Shown here piece after piece: positions 6,690 through 17,270 of a DNA stretch of 64,000 nt. Each line of letters begins with the position of its first letter. Within the stretch, counting starts at the first letter, position 1. Position numbers and translations under genes: made by a program. The DNA comes from CAWGMT01 sp963823675 (GTDB lineage: Bacteria; Planctomycetota; Planctomycetia; Isosphaerales; Isosphaeraceae): NCBI GenBank assembly GCA_963823675.1, contig CAWGMT010000009.1:620001-684000 (forward strand). The letters run 5' to 3'. Under the pieces are notes generated by a model, which saw only the letters and a list, made by a program, of their open reading frames with translations, searched no databases and was not told the origin of the DNA.

Positions 6690-8090
6690 ATGAGCAGCGC
6701 CGTTTTCGAGTTGATCGACGAGGCCCAAACCACCGAAGAGGCTTTTCTCAAGCACATATTCGTCCGCGACCAGATGGCGGAATGGTCCAAGCAGCCGCTG
6801 GTGATGGCCCGGGCCGACGGGGTCTTTTATTGGGACGTCCAGGGCACGCGCTATCTCGACGCGATTTCGGGGATCTATGTCGTTTCGGTCGGCCACAACA
6901 ATCGGCGCGTGATCGAGGCGATCAAAGAGCAGCTCGATGTTCTGGCATTTTCGCCGCCGATGCACGGCACGAACCCGCTGGCCGTCCAGCTCGCGAACCT
7001 GCTCGCCGAGCTGGCGCCGGGCGATTTGTCGACGGTCAAATTTCAGTGCGGGGGCGCCGAGGTCGTCGAGGCCGCCATCAAGCTGGCCCGCCAGTACCAC
7101 AAGCTGACCGGCTCGCCCGGCAAGTACAAGATCATCAGCCGCTACCAGTCGTGGCACGGATCAACGCTTGCTGCCCTTTCGGCCTCGGGTCTGAAGTCGC
7201 GCAAGACCGTGAACGAGCCCCTGGCGCCTGGCTTCGTGCACGTGTTTCCGCCGACCTGCTATCGCTGCCCGTTTGGCAAGACTTACCCGACCTGCGACAT
7301 TACCTGCGCGACCTTGATCGAAGACGTGATCGCCATGGAGGACCCCGCCACGGTGGCAGCGATCCTGGTCGAGCCGATCGGGCATACCGGCGGCGTGATC
7401 GACCCGCCCGAGGAGTATCTGCCGATCCTCCGCGAGATCTGCGACCGGCACAACATCCTCTTGATTTTCGACGAGATCATCACCGGCATTGGCCGAACCG
7501 GGAGGATGTTTGCCGCCGAGACCTTCGGCGTGACGCCCAACGTCGTCTGCATCGCCAAGGGCCTAAGCAGCGGCTATGCCCCGCTGTCGGCGATGATCTG
7601 CCGGAATGCGATCGCCCAAGCCTTCTGGGGACCGATCAGCGAGAACCCGGGATTCGTCGAGGGGCATACGTTCGAGGGCAACCCGGTCTCGTGCGCGGCC
7701 GGGATCGCCGTGTTGCGTGAAATCCTCGAGCGCGACCTGCTCCAGAATGCCCGGGACCAGGGCGAGCGGCTACGCCGGCGACTGCTTGAGCTCGCCGGCA
7801 AGTATCCCCAGATCGGCGATGTCCGCGGTAAAGGGCTGTTCCAGGCGGTCGAGTTCGTGCGCGACCGGACGACCAGGGAACGCTTTCCCGAAAGCACGGG
7901 GTTTGGCGTGCGGGTCGGCCGGCGGGCGCTTGCCAACGGACTGTTGTGTCGGTTCGATCCCCACTGGATTGCTTTCGGCCCGCCCCTGGTGGTGGCCGCC
8001 GATGAAATCGACCTCATGGTCGCGATTCTCGACCGCAGTCTGGGCGAGGTCGCCGCGGAGATCGAGCGTGCGGAGAAGATCGAAGGCTGA
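6690..8090 (+). CDS. Class III (aspartate-type) PLP-dependent aminotransferase
   Basis: 466 aa from MSSAVFELID, preceded by GGAGAG; an upstream in-frame Met at 6645 overlaps hicA and is not preferred. Fold-type I class III aminotransferase: PLP-binding Asp near 261 in IFDEIITGIGRTG, Schiff-base Lys near 290 in CIAKGLSSGY, and a phosphate-binding QCGGAEVVEAAIK segment near 120. A four-Cys insert (CYRCPFG...CDITC near 190-206) is a feature of one subgroup that includes putrescine or beta-alanine/4-aminobutyrate-type enzymes. Amino donor and acceptor cannot be fixed. The next gene starts five bases after its stop, so the two may be cotranscribed. Confidence 0.9.
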   Translation: MSSAVFELIDEAQTTEEAFLKHIFVRDQMAEWSKQPLVMARADGVFYWDVQGTRYLDAISGIYVVSVGHNNRRVIEAIKEQLDVLAFSPPMHGTNPLAVQLANLLAELAPGDLSTVKFQCGGAEVVEAAIKLARQYHKLTGSPGKYKIISRYQSWHGSTLAALSASGLKSRKTVNEPLAPGFVHVFPPTCYRCPFGKTYPTCDITCATLIEDVIAMEDPATVAAILVEPIGHTGGVIDPPEEYLPILREICDRHNILLIFDEIITGIGRTGRMFAAETFGVTPNVVCIAKGLSSGYAPLSAMICRNAIAQAFWGPISENPGFVEGHTFEGNPVSCAAGIAVLREILERDLLQNARDQGERLRRRLLELAGKYPQIGDVRGKGLFQAVEFVRDRTTRERFPESTGFGVRVGRRALANGLLCRFDPHWIAFGPPLVVAADEIDLMVAILDRSLGEVAAEIERAEKIEG

Positions 8091-8095
8091 CTCTG

Positions 8096-9244
8096 ATGAG
8101 ACCGATGATTCCCCGCGCCCGCGGCCCGATTCGACTGCTGATGTACCTGCGGTTCGCGCGCTACCTGCTCTGGGAATTTCGCTGGCCGCTCGCCGTTTTC
8201 TGGTCGCTCGTCGTCCTGGGCGGGCTCCTGCTCCATGTGTTTTATCATCGTGAAGGAGTCACGCTCCCCTTTGCCCGCGCCTGTCACGCGGTATTTCTTC
8301 TGATCTTTCTCGAGTCGTCGCTCGAATTCCCCGACGAATGGTATCTCCAACCGCTGTTCTTTCTTCTCCCGGTCGTCGGCTTCGGCGCAGTCGCCGACTC
8401 GCTCATTCGGCTCGCCTATCTCGTATTCACCAAGAAGCAGAACCTGCCGGAGTGGAATCGCATGCTCGCCTCGCTGTGTCGCAACCATTTCGTGGTGATC
8501 GGTGTCGGCAAGGTCGGCTATCAGGTGATCAAGGCGCTGCTCGAGTTGCGCGAGAGCGTCGTGGCCATCGAGATGGCCAGCGGCTCGGCGCTCCTGGGCG
8601 AGCTCTTTGACAAGGGCGTGCCTGTCATTCAGGGAAACGCCCGCATGACATCGACGCTCGAACAGGCCGGCGTCCGCCAGGCCCGCGCTGTCATCGTCAC
8701 CACCAGCGACGACCTGACCAACCTCGACGCCGCGATCACGGCGCGGGAAATCAACCGCGACGCCAAGATCGTCATTCGCCTGTTCGACGAAACGCTCGCC
8801 ACCAAAGTGGCGGGCGCTCTGGCCATGCCGACGATATCGACTTCGCAAGTGGCCGCTCCCGCGTTCATCGCCGCGGCCACGGGGCGGAAGATCTATCAGG
8901 GCTTTCAGCTCGCGGGCCAGCAGGTGCACCTGACCGACATCACGATCCAGCCGACGGGACGCTTGGTCGGCCTCACGGTCGGCGACATCCAGACCGACAA
9001 ACGGATCAACATCGTCATGCAACACGGATCGAGTGGGGTCCACGTCAATCCCGACCCCCACGTCCCCCTGGAGCCCGGAGACACGATCCTCGTCATCGCC
9101 CCCATGGACGCCCTGCTCGCTCTTGAATCCTGGAACCAAGCTCACGAAAAGCCGGATCGCCAGGGCCTCGAGATCAAGGTAGCCGGCACTGCTGGTTCGG
9201 ATCGTAGCGAGGGATCGCATTCCCAGGCGCCCCGAAACATTTGA
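8096..9244 (+). CDS. Ion-channel-like membrane protein with RCK (TrkA-N/TrkA-C) domains
   Basis: 382 aa. The N-terminus has two or three hydrophobic helices (about residues 22-46, 62-76, 82-108). An RCK/TrkA-N Rossmann domain follows, with FVVIGVGKVGYQVIKALLE near 133 and Asp/Glu-containing strands that bind NAD or a similar ligand, and a TrkA-C domain at about 285-350 (LVGLTVGDIQT, then PGDTILVIAP). Architecture is that of RCK-gated potassium channels, but the pore region between the last two helices has no TVGYG-type selectivity filter. It may be a regulatory subunit or have altered selectivity. The gene for the Kup potassium transporter lies downstream; 120 bp of this gene's 3' end recurs at 12115. 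Confidence 0.82.
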   Translation: MRPMIPRARGPIRLLMYLRFARYLLWEFRWPLAVFWSLVVLGGLLLHVFYHREGVTLPFARACHAVFLLIFLESSLEFPDEWYLQPLFFLLPVVGFGAVADSLIRLAYLVFTKKQNLPEWNRMLASLCRNHFVVIGVGKVGYQVIKALLELRESVVAIEMASGSALLGELFDKGVPVIQGNARMTSTLEQAGVRQARAVIVTTSDDLTNLDAAITAREINRDAKIVIRLFDETLATKVAGALAMPTISTSQVAAPAFIAAATGRKIYQGFQLAGQQVHLTDITIQPTGRLVGLTVGDIQTDKRINIVMQHGSSGVHVNPDPHVPLEPGDTILVIAPMDALLALESWNQAHEKPDRQGLEIKVAGTAGSDRSEGSHSQAPRNI

Positions 9245-9247
9245 TCG
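9128..9247 (+). repeat. Direct duplication, copy 1 (3' end of the RCK gene)
   Basis: The last 40 or so codons of the RCK gene recur in diverged form at 12115-12236. Shared landmarks are CTGGAACCA, a TCGAGATCAAGGT-like segment and GGATCGTAGCGAGGGATC. Here the stretch is coding; the other copy is not. Confidence 0.7.
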
Positions 9248-9983
9248 GTTGACGCTCATTCCCGATTTTCGGCCTTCCGGAAAAGGCTCGAGAGCGGCTA
9301 GGACTGCCGAAGGAGGAGTTGCGCCGGGGCGCGCTGCGCGAAAAAACCTGAAGTAAAGTCGAGATGTGCGCGGTGGTCTTAGGCTCGGCATATCTGTTAC
9401 CGGCCTTTTCGTCTGCCGGTGCATCACGAGCTTCGCCATGCTCCGTTTCCACATCCCGCTCATCAAACCGGGCGTGCGGTTTTCCCGCACTCGGCTTTCG
9501 GACAAGGCCTGTTTCTTCTTGCAATACACACACGTTCGCCCACGAAACGTTGCGGCTAGCTCGACCATCGCTCCGATAGCTCCTGGCTGGAGCGACCCAG
9601 TTGCCGGGTGGGACTTGGACCCGCTCTAGACCAACACCTTCAACACGGCGCCCACCAGGTCTGACCCCAACTCCCCCGACGAGTATCATGCCGCGAAAGA
9701 AGCCTATACCTAGAGACTGTAGAGGATCGCAGATTAGTATTAGTTCTCCACAGAGCCCTTCCCGGAAAGGTTCGTTCATCTACTGGTTGGTCCGGCGGGC
9801 GATGCCTCCGGGGGTTGAGGATCACGAGTCGGTCGTTCCCTCAGAAGTACAAGCATTGCTGCTTGTTGACGGCTGTTGAGGCGAGGGCGAGGAGGGAAAA
9901 CGCGGCTTGAAACGCGGCGAGGGCGGTGCTGGTCGCCAACTCATTCTTCAACGCTACTCCCACTGACCTAAGAGATCGAACCG
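9245..9983 (+). other. Gene-free spacer with repeat debris before kup
   Basis: No convincing gene. On the minus strand it carries a group II intron domain V fossil at 9465-9496 and about 165 bp of sequence (9497-9661) that recurs near 57860-58141. The last 200 bp before kup show nothing recognisable. Confidence 0.6.
9465..9496 (-). ncRNA. Group II intron domain V-like fossil, copy 1
   Basis: Read on the minus strand, 32 nt begin with the AGC triad, then a stem GTGCGG capped by a GAAA tetraloop, CCGCAC, a two-base bulge and a closing CCGGTT. This is the domain V layout of a self-splicing group II intron. No reverse transcriptase gene is attached, so it is a fragment. A second copy lies at 57833-57864. 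Confidence 0.6.
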
Positions 9984-11981
9984 ATGCAACCTCCTGTCAG
10001 TCCACCCCCCCACAAGGCCTCGGGCCGACACGCTTCCCGTCCGCGCCCGCTCAAAGGCAGACTCGTCCTGGGCTTGGCGGCGCTGGGCGTCGTTTATGGC
10101 GACCTCGGCACAAACACCCTATTCGCCATCCGCGAGTGCTTCAAACCCAAACCGGACGGCCTGACGCCGACCCCGGATCACGTGCTGAGCGTGCTATCGC
10201 TCGTCTTCTGGGCGCTCACCCTGGTGGTGGTGCTCAAGTATCTGTCGGTAGTGCTCCGAGCCGACAACCGCGGCGAGGGCGGCATCCTCGCCTTGCTGGC
10301 CCTGCTCCTCCCTCATGAGAAGAATCGACCGAGCGAGCCGACCGGCAAATTCTCGCGCCGCGCGGCGCTGACCATGCTGGGTATCTTCGGCACTGCCCTG
10401 CTGTTGGCCGACGGGATGATCACCCCCTCGATCTCCGTACTCAGCGCCGTTGAAGGTCTGGCCGTCGCAGCGCCTGGCACGGAAAAACTGGTCGTCCCAC
10501 TGACAGTGGTCATCCTCATCGGACTGTTCATGGTCCAGTACTGGGGTACGGCCAGGATCGCCAACTTCTTTGGACCAGTCATGTTGGTCTGGTTTGCCAT
10601 GTCTGCCCTAATGGGCTTGCGCTGGATCGTTCAGGAACCCAGCGTGCTCGCCGCCTTTGACCCCCGTTTCACCGTCACTCTTTACCTGAAACAACCACGG
10701 CAAGCCTTTTTCCTGCTGGGCGGCATCGTGTTCTGCGTCACCGGTGCCGAAGCGCTCTATGCCGACATGGGGCATTTCGGCCGGCGACCGATTCGGCTTG
10801 CCTGGTACACAGTGGCGTTTCCAGCCTTGATCCTGAACTATTTCGGACAGGGAGCGTTCATCCTCGCCCGCCACGGTGAAATCTACGAGCGGAACGCCTT
10901 CGGCCGCGAAGAGACAAGCCACATCTTCTATGCGATGGTTTCCGACGGGTCGCCGCTGCTGATTTATCCCGTTCTGCTGATCGCCACCTTGGCGACGATC
11001 ATTGCCTCCCAGGCCCTGATTTCCGGCTCTTTCTCGCTCGCGCAGCAAGCCGTGCAGCTGGGGTACTCGCCGCGCCTGAATATCGTTCACACCTCCGGTG
11101 CCATGGTGGGGCAGATCTACGTCCCTGTGGTCAACTGGACACTCATGATCGGCTGCATACTGCTGGTCGTCGAGTTCAAGAAATCGTCCAATCTCGCCGC
11201 TGCGTATGGCCTTGCCGTCATTGGAACCATGGTGATCACGTCCATCCTGATGTTCGCGGTGATGCGAACCACCTGGGGCTGGTCGCCGGTGGCATCGCTG
11301 GCGATGTTCATGCTTTTCCTGGCGATCGATCTGCCTTTCTTTTTTTCGAACCTGAGCAAGGTGTTCACCGGGGGTTGGGTTCCCTTGGTGGTCGCCGTGG
11401 GGCTGTTCACCTTGATGACGACCTGGCGGCGCGGTTGGCTCCTTCTGGCGGATCCGATGAACACGCAGTCATTTCCCCTTCCGCTCAAGCTTTTTGTGAA
11501 GGAATTTGCGGAAACCAAGCCGAGCCGCAATGACGAGACAGCCGTGTTCATGACGTCGGCGGAAGACATGGTGCCGGCCACACTCATGCGCCTGGTCGAG
11601 CGGACGCACATGCTGCCCAGGCGGCTGGTCCTGTTCACGGTGCAGACCATGCGCGTCCCCATCGTAGAAGACGATGATGCGATCGAGATTCGAGAATACC
11701 CGGAGGGCTGTTACGGCGTCACCGCCAAACTCGGCTTCATGCAGCCGCCGCGAATGCCGCATTTCCTGGAACTCTGCGCTCGCAAGGGATTGGATCTCGA
11801 TATCCACAAGGTATTTTTCTACCTGTCGCGGATGACCATTGAAACGGCGGGCCAAACCAAGCTGGCCCCGTGGCGAAAGATTCTGTTCGCTACGATGTAT
11901 CGCAACGCATGGTCGGGAGCGTCGTACTATCACCTGCCTCCCGACCGAGTGGTCGAGTTGGGGCGGCTGATTGACTTGTGA
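9984..11981 (+). CDS. kup: KUP/HAK/KT family potassium uptake transporter
   Basis: 665 aa, normal for Kup, an inner-membrane K+/H+ symporter for low-affinity potassium uptake. A Pro-rich basic N-terminus is followed by the hallmark GVVYGDLGTNTLFAIREC near residue 35 and about twelve membrane helices up to residue 480, including the LLADGMITPSISVLSAVEGL segment near 135 and GTGAEAL-like VTGAEALYADMGHFG near 255. A cytosolic C-terminal domain of about 170 residues closes it. It follows the RCK-channel-like gene after a repeat-filled gap, so the two potassium genes are neighbours but not an obvious operon. Confidence 0.95.
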   Translation: MQPPVSPPPHKASGRHASRPRPLKGRLVLGLAALGVVYGDLGTNTLFAIRECFKPKPDGLTPTPDHVLSVLSLVFWALTLVVVLKYLSVVLRADNRGEGGILALLALLLPHEKNRPSEPTGKFSRRAALTMLGIFGTALLLADGMITPSISVLSAVEGLAVAAPGTEKLVVPLTVVILIGLFMVQYWGTARIANFFGPVMLVWFAMSALMGLRWIVQEPSVLAAFDPRFTVTLYLKQPRQAFFLLGGIVFCVTGAEALYADMGHFGRRPIRLAWYTVAFPALILNYFGQGAFILARHGEIYERNAFGREETSHIFYAMVSDGSPLLIYPVLLIATLATIIASQALISGSFSLAQQAVQLGYSPRLNIVHTSGAMVGQIYVPVVNWTLMIGCILLVVEFKKSSNLAAAYGLAVIGTMVITSILMFAVMRTTWGWSPVASLAMFMLFLAIDLPFFFSNLSKVFTGGWVPLVVAVGLFTLMTTWRRGWLLLADPMNTQSFPLPLKLFVKEFAETKPSRNDETAVFMTSAEDMVPATLMRLVERTHMLPRRLVLFTVQTMRVPIVEDDDAIEIREYPEGCYGVTAKLGFMQPPRMPHFLELCARKGLDLDIHKVFFYLSRMTIETAGQTKLAPWRKILFATMYRNAWSGASYYHLPPDRVVELGRLIDL

Positions 11982-12114
11982 CCGGCATCATCTTGCGAGC
12001 GGCGAGGCTTGTCGCCGTTCCTGAACCAAGGGGGTCCGTTTCCGCAATTACCTGGCACGGCGGAATTAGAGCAGACCATGGGGAAGGCATGCCCAAGATT
12101 CGGAATTGGAACTG

Positions 12115-12236
12115 GGGCGAGCCTGGAACCATGCCCGGGAAAGCCCGGGTCGCGTCGGCCTCGAAATTAAGGTCGCCGGCGCTGCTGGTCCGGATCGTAG
12201 CGAGGGATCACATTCCCAGGCGTCGCGAAGCGGTTG
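12115..12236 (+). repeat. Direct duplication, copy 2 (non-coding remnant of the RCK gene end)
   Basis: Diverged copy of 9128-9247, recognisable by CCTGGAACCATG, GGTCGCCGGCGCTGCTGGT and GGATCGTAGCGAGGGATC. It lies in the spacer between kup and the next gene and is not in an open frame. The two copies bracket the intron fossil and kup. Confidence 0.7.
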
Positions 12237-12327
12237 ATCGCCCGCCAGCGGCCGGTTACGATCAGCTACGACGCTTGTCTCAGGTAGATCCTGGCAAACG
12301 GTGAGGCTGATCGGAGAGGAGCCCTTC

Positions 12328-15300
12328 ATGCATGTCGTCGCGCTCGTTGTGATTGTGCTGGCTCAGCCCGCGCCGGCCGCGCCGCTGCCCTTGGGCGAGC
12401 CACTCGTCGGGACGATTGTGGACCACGTTGGCCGGCCGGTAACCGGCGTGGAGGTCCTGCTCTCAAGCGGACTGCCGCCGTCCGGGGAACGGCCTGCGGT
12501 GGGCGGCGTCTTTTGGATGCGGCACTCGCCGGCGATGCTCGGCGGGCGGCATCCGGTGCTCGCGCGCGGGCGGACCGACGACGCGGGGCGCTTCCAGATC
12601 CAGCTCCCCGCCCTAGTCTTGGAGAGCCAGGAGCCCTTGCCCGTGGCGCTCTGGGCCTACCGCGCGGGCTCGCGAGTGGCCTGGCGGCGACTGCCTTGGG
12701 CCACGCCCGCGCCGCTAGAGCCAATCCGGCTCGTGCTCGAGCAGGCGCCGGCCTGGGGGTTCCAGGTTCTCGGCAATGACGGCTCGCCCGAGGCCGGCGC
12801 CCGCGTTTGGTCAAGTGCCATTGATCGTCTGTCCGTGCCGGATGAACTTGCCGCGCGGATCGTGGCCGAGACCGGCCGTGACGGGACCGCCGCCATCACG
12901 GCGTTCGCGCCTGGCGAAATTCGCGGGGCCCGGGTCGTGTCGACGAACTCTGGTGCGCAGACTTTCTCCCGCTTCGGGCGGCAGGGGGCCGAAACCAGGA
13001 TCGTCAGGCTCGAGCCCGTGGGGCGCATCGCGGGGCGCGTCGTCACCGACAGCGACAAGCCGGTTTCTGGTCTGAGACTCGAGGCGCACACGTTTCCCGA
13101 AGGGTATGACACGGGCGGCACGGTGGGATCGGCCGAGGTCGTCACCGATGTAGCCGGCCGGTTCGAGATCGCGGCGATTGCCGCCGGCCGGCTGGCGCTG
13201 GTACTGGATTTCCGATCCCTGCCCGATCTTCCCTATCGCGGCTTTCCCCCGGACAGCCAGGTCGTCGAGACCGGAGGGACCACCACGGTCGAGATACGGC
13301 TGAAGCGAGCGGTTCGCGTTGAGGGCGTGGTTCGCGAGCGAGGCACGGGTGTGCCGATCGCCGGTGTGAGCCCGATGATCCCCGACCCGGCCATCCGCCG
13401 GGGCGGCAACCCTTGGGTCGTGACCGACGCTGGTGGAGAGTTTCACGGATATATGGAAGGCGATCAACCTTACGCATTTATTTACGCGACACCCAAGCCC
13501 TACTTCGTGCCGTCGGACGCCCCCGACACATTCCATCTGCTGTCCGCGGGGGCGACCGAGTTCAAACTTCCGCCGGCCGAGCTGGCGCGGGGCGAATCAC
13601 TCGGCGGCACGGTCGTCGACGAGACCGGCAAGTTCGTCCGTGGCGCACTGGTGCGGGCCACGTGGGATGGGAAGGAGGTCATCACGCAATCGGTCGCCGC
13701 GCGGACCGGCCCGAGCGGGACATTTCTGCTCGACGGGCTCGACCCGCTGGCCGACCTCCGGCTAACGGCCGAGGCGGACGGCCTTGCCACGACGGCTCCC
13801 CAGACGGCGCGGGCACGGGCCGGCAGGCCCGTCAAGCTGGTCGTGAGCCGGGCCAACACGGTCGTGCTGGCGGGCCGGGTGGTTGACACGTCTGGCAAGC
13901 CCATCCCGGGAGCAGAGGTCTCGATCCAGTCGCAGACCCGGACCTCGGAGGGGCAGGTCTGGCGTGTCGATCCCATCGTTTATGACGACCGCGACCTCCT
14001 CATCACTGACAACAACGGGCGTTTCCAGACGCCCTACGGCGTTCCGAAGGACCTCGAGTACGAGGCGCGGGTGCGCGTCGCGGGGATGAGGCCCGGCCGC
14101 ACAGTCTGGCTCAAGCCAGGCGCCGCGCCAACGGCCGTTTTCGGCGATCTGGTGCTCCGCCGCTTGCGGGCGGTCGAAGGGATTGTGCGCGACCGGCAGG
14201 GGAAACCCGTCGCGGGCGCGGCCGTCTTTCAGTCGGGCGATGGTCCGTTGCGCACCCGCGACCTGACCGATTCCCAGGGGCGATTTCGGGTGCGCGGTTT
14301 GATCGAGGGAACGGCGATCCTCTTCGCCCGCAAGGATGGCTTCCGCTTTCACGGGCAGCCGATCGACACCGAGGCCGGCGCGGCCAACCTCGTCCTCACC
14401 CGATCGAACGAGGCCCCCCCTCTCGTCAAAACGCTGGCCGGCGTTCTGCCCCGTGACGCCGAGCGGGCGCTGGCCCGCCGGTTGCTTGCGCCTTATGTCG
14501 AGAAGGTCATGGCCAAGGGCACCGATATTCAGAAGTATCAAACTTTGGTCGCGCTGGGACCGGTCGATCCCGCTCGCACGCTCGAGCTGCTGGAGGCGCA
14601 GGGGGCCGGCAAGCCCCAGTTCGCCCTGGACAGCCTCCGCAGCCGGGTCGCAAGCGAGCTCGCCGGCGAAAGCCCGGATGAGGCGGTGAGCCTCGCCGAA
14701 TCGATCCGGGACCCGGAGGCGAAGTCGTGGTCCCTCACCGAAGTCGTCGACGAGCTGCGCGGTACGGACCGTGCCCGGAAGGTCGAATTGCTCGCGCAGG
14801 CGCAATTGCAGGCCAGGGCCGCCAAGCAACCGGGTGTAAAGCTCCAGTTGCTCAGTCGGGTTGCCGAGCGCTGGCTCGACCTGGGAGAGAAGGACCGCGC
14901 CCTCGCTTTGATCGGCGAGGGGCGCGAGTTGGCCAAGGAGGTCCCCCCGCCCGGCTATGAAAGCGCGGTGTTCGCCCAGGCGCTCGCGCGCGTTGACTTC
15001 CCGGCCGCCCTCGCCCTGAACGCGTCGGCTCGATCCACATCCAGGCGCGCCGACCGGGTTAACCGCGTTTTCGTCTTCGACCGGTCCTACGGCGAAATCG
15101 CCTACCGCCTGGCAAACCAGGACCCTGCCGGCGCCGAGCGCCTTGGGCCTCATCGACAACGCTGATCGCCGCAGCGGGTACGTCGTCGCGGCCTGCTCGC
15201 GCATGGCCAGTAAAGACCTGCCGCGCGCCCGACGACTCGCCGAGACGATCGACGATCCGCTGGCGCGAGCGTATGCCCAGGGCGTGATGGCCCGAGGCCT

Positions 15301-15859
15301 TGCCGCGGTTGACAACGCCGCCGCGGCCCGAATGCTTGACCTTGCCTTCGACCGGCTCGAAGAGCACGGCGACGACGTGGGAAGCTCTTCCAATGCCGCT
15401 GGGGTTGCGGCCGTCTTGCTCGAGGCCGTCGAGCGGGTCGCCCCCGCGCGGCTGGAGGAATCGGTCTGGCGGGCCGCGGCGTTGCGGCCGGCGCTGGCCG
15501 AGGAACTCGGAGAGGGCTCGAATAACCGGGCCGACGCCGAGCTCGCCATGAACCTCGCCCGCTACCACCGGGCCGCGGCCGCGGCCGTGCTGGCGCGGGC
15601 GGTCGCGGCTTTCGCCACGACCGATGCCGACACCCACCGCCAGGCGTTCGTCGCCATGGCCCTGGCACTCATCGACCCGCTGCGGGCCGTTGCCCTGGTC
15701 GAATCGCTTCCCGACGAACCGGGCCTCGACCGCACCCTCCCCAAGAACGCGGCGCGGTTGTACACGGCTGAGATACTCGCCAAAGAGGGCCAGGCTCGCT
15801 GGCAGAAGGCGCGCAACTGGGGCGTTTCGCTCTGGACGCCCCAAGGATTCAACCGCTAA
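12328..15859 (+). CDS. Secreted protein with carboxypeptidase-regulatory-like domains (frameshifted)
   Basis: About 1,177 aa if the frameshift is repaired. The ATG at 12328 (MHVVALVVIVLAQPAPAAP, a signal peptide) follows a GGAGAGG ribosome site. It contains several carboxypeptidase-regulatory-like/Ig-like beta-sandwich repeats, each beginning with a GTVVDETGK- or GRVVDTSGKPIPGA-type motif, up to about residue 700. An Ala/Leu-rich helical C-terminal half follows. The first frame ends at 15165, but the same protein clearly continues in the +1 frame from about 15143 (GLIDNADRRSG onward) to 15859; one base is missing near 15138. Probably an exported planctomycete protein of unknown role. Confidence 0.75.
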
Positions 15860-15877
15860 AGGAGTGTTCGTCGAATC

Positions 15878-17270
15878 ATGACTCAGAAGCAACTTGGAGG
15901 GAAGAAGGCGGCGTGGCTGATCGCGGCGTGGCTGGTCGCCATGCATCCACTAATGGCGACGAGCGCCGCGGCCGGCGACGAATGGAAATACGTGCTGCCG
16001 TCACCCGGCGCTTCGTTCGAACACCCGCCGCTGCGCGATTCCGCTATCCCGAACCAGGCCGGACGACATCAAGGAAATGGTTCGCTATCGCGGCACCCGC
16101 CAGCGGTATGCGCAGCTTCGCTACGGCAGCCCGGGCTCGATTCGGGTGACGATCGTTCTCGACGAGCTGGCAACCGGCGACGCTGATCTCTACGTTGACG
16201 ACAACCGGAATCGGCGCATCGAAGAGAAGGACCGCGTCGCCGGTTCGGGCCGCACGTGGCGGCTGCCTTTGCAGGTCGCGATGGTCGAAGGCGAGATGAC
16301 GACCTTGACCCCACGCGCCGGGATTTTCCGGTTGGGCGCCACCGGAGTGACCTTCAGCTTCGCCGCGGCCGGGTACCTCGAGGGCACACTGAGCATCGCC
16401 GGACGCAGGCACGCCGCCCGGCGAACCGACGGCGACGGCAACGGGTCTCTCACTGACGCGCAGGACCGGCTCTGGATCGACCTCGACGACGATGGCCGGT
16501 GGGACCCGGCCGGCGAGCAATTCCTCTACGCGACCATCCTCGCGTTGGGCCAGGGCCGCTATGCCGTTCGCTCGGACGAGCTCGGCACGCGGCTTCGGCT
16601 CGAGCCGCTGGCGGGAACCGGGACAATCAAGCTGGTGCTGAAGCGGCCTGCCGGCGTGCCCGGGTTGACCGAGCTGCACGCCACCTTGATCGGTCGCGAC
16701 GGATCGGCGATGGGGCTGGAAGGCCAAGCCGAGGGCGTGACCGTGCCAGCCGGCGAGTACCGCGTGGGAACCTTGTGGCTCGCCTTTGACGACCCGCGCG
16801 GGGGGCCCCGGTGGAGCTTCATCTTCTCGGACGACGACGGCCAACCCCGCCACAAGTGGCACAAGGTCGAGCCAGGCAGCACCATCGCGATCGACCCGGT
16901 CGGGCAGCTCGAGATGCATACCGGGTTGGAGCTGAAGGGAATGCCCGTTCGCGCCGGCGATGACATCCCATTGCAGCCCAGGCTCTACACGGGCGACGGC
17001 CTGTCGATCAACACCTGCTTTCGCGGCTCGCCGGCGACCCCCGCCGGCGACGACGGCCAGAGCGCCCTGATCAATCTCCGCGGCACCGGCCAGCAGCCGC
17101 TCGCCGTGGCGCGATCGGGTTTTGCCTGAGGCACGTTCTGCCCGGCCTCGGTCCGAGTGCCCCAAGCCCAACCATCCGGCCCGCTCGTCATCAACGTCGA
17201 CTTCGACTCCGGCCCGCTCGCAGGCATTCTGCACGCGTTGACGACGCTCGACGTTGTTGGAGCAAACTAA
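15878..17270 (+). CDS. Secreted hypothetical protein (two frameshifts)
   Basis: Starts MTQKQLGGKKAAWLIAAWLVA with a signal peptide cleaved near ATSAAAG, 18 bases after the preceding gene, with GGAG upstream. The frame breaks near 16050. The next frame (PDDIKEMVRYRGTRQ onward) carries 350 residues with an EF-hand-like YVDDNRNRRIEEKD segment and a second acidic LDDDGRWDPAGEQ segment. It breaks again near 17125, and the end (PLVINVDFDSGPLAG to VVGAN) is in the third frame, stopping at about 17270. No family recognised; it looks like a beta-rich exported protein cotranscribed with the upstream gene. Two breaks suggest either sequence errors or decay. Confidence 0.6.

Noticed and set aside
7574..9568. 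Long minus-strand frame of 664 codons
   Set aside because: Antisense shadow of the aminotransferase and RCK genes; Arg/Asp/Gly-rich composition with no family motif. Its end only reads the intron-relic flank.
13762..15549. 595-codon minus-strand frame
   Set aside because: Antisense to the carboxypeptidase-regulatory-like gene, whose frame and domains are clear.
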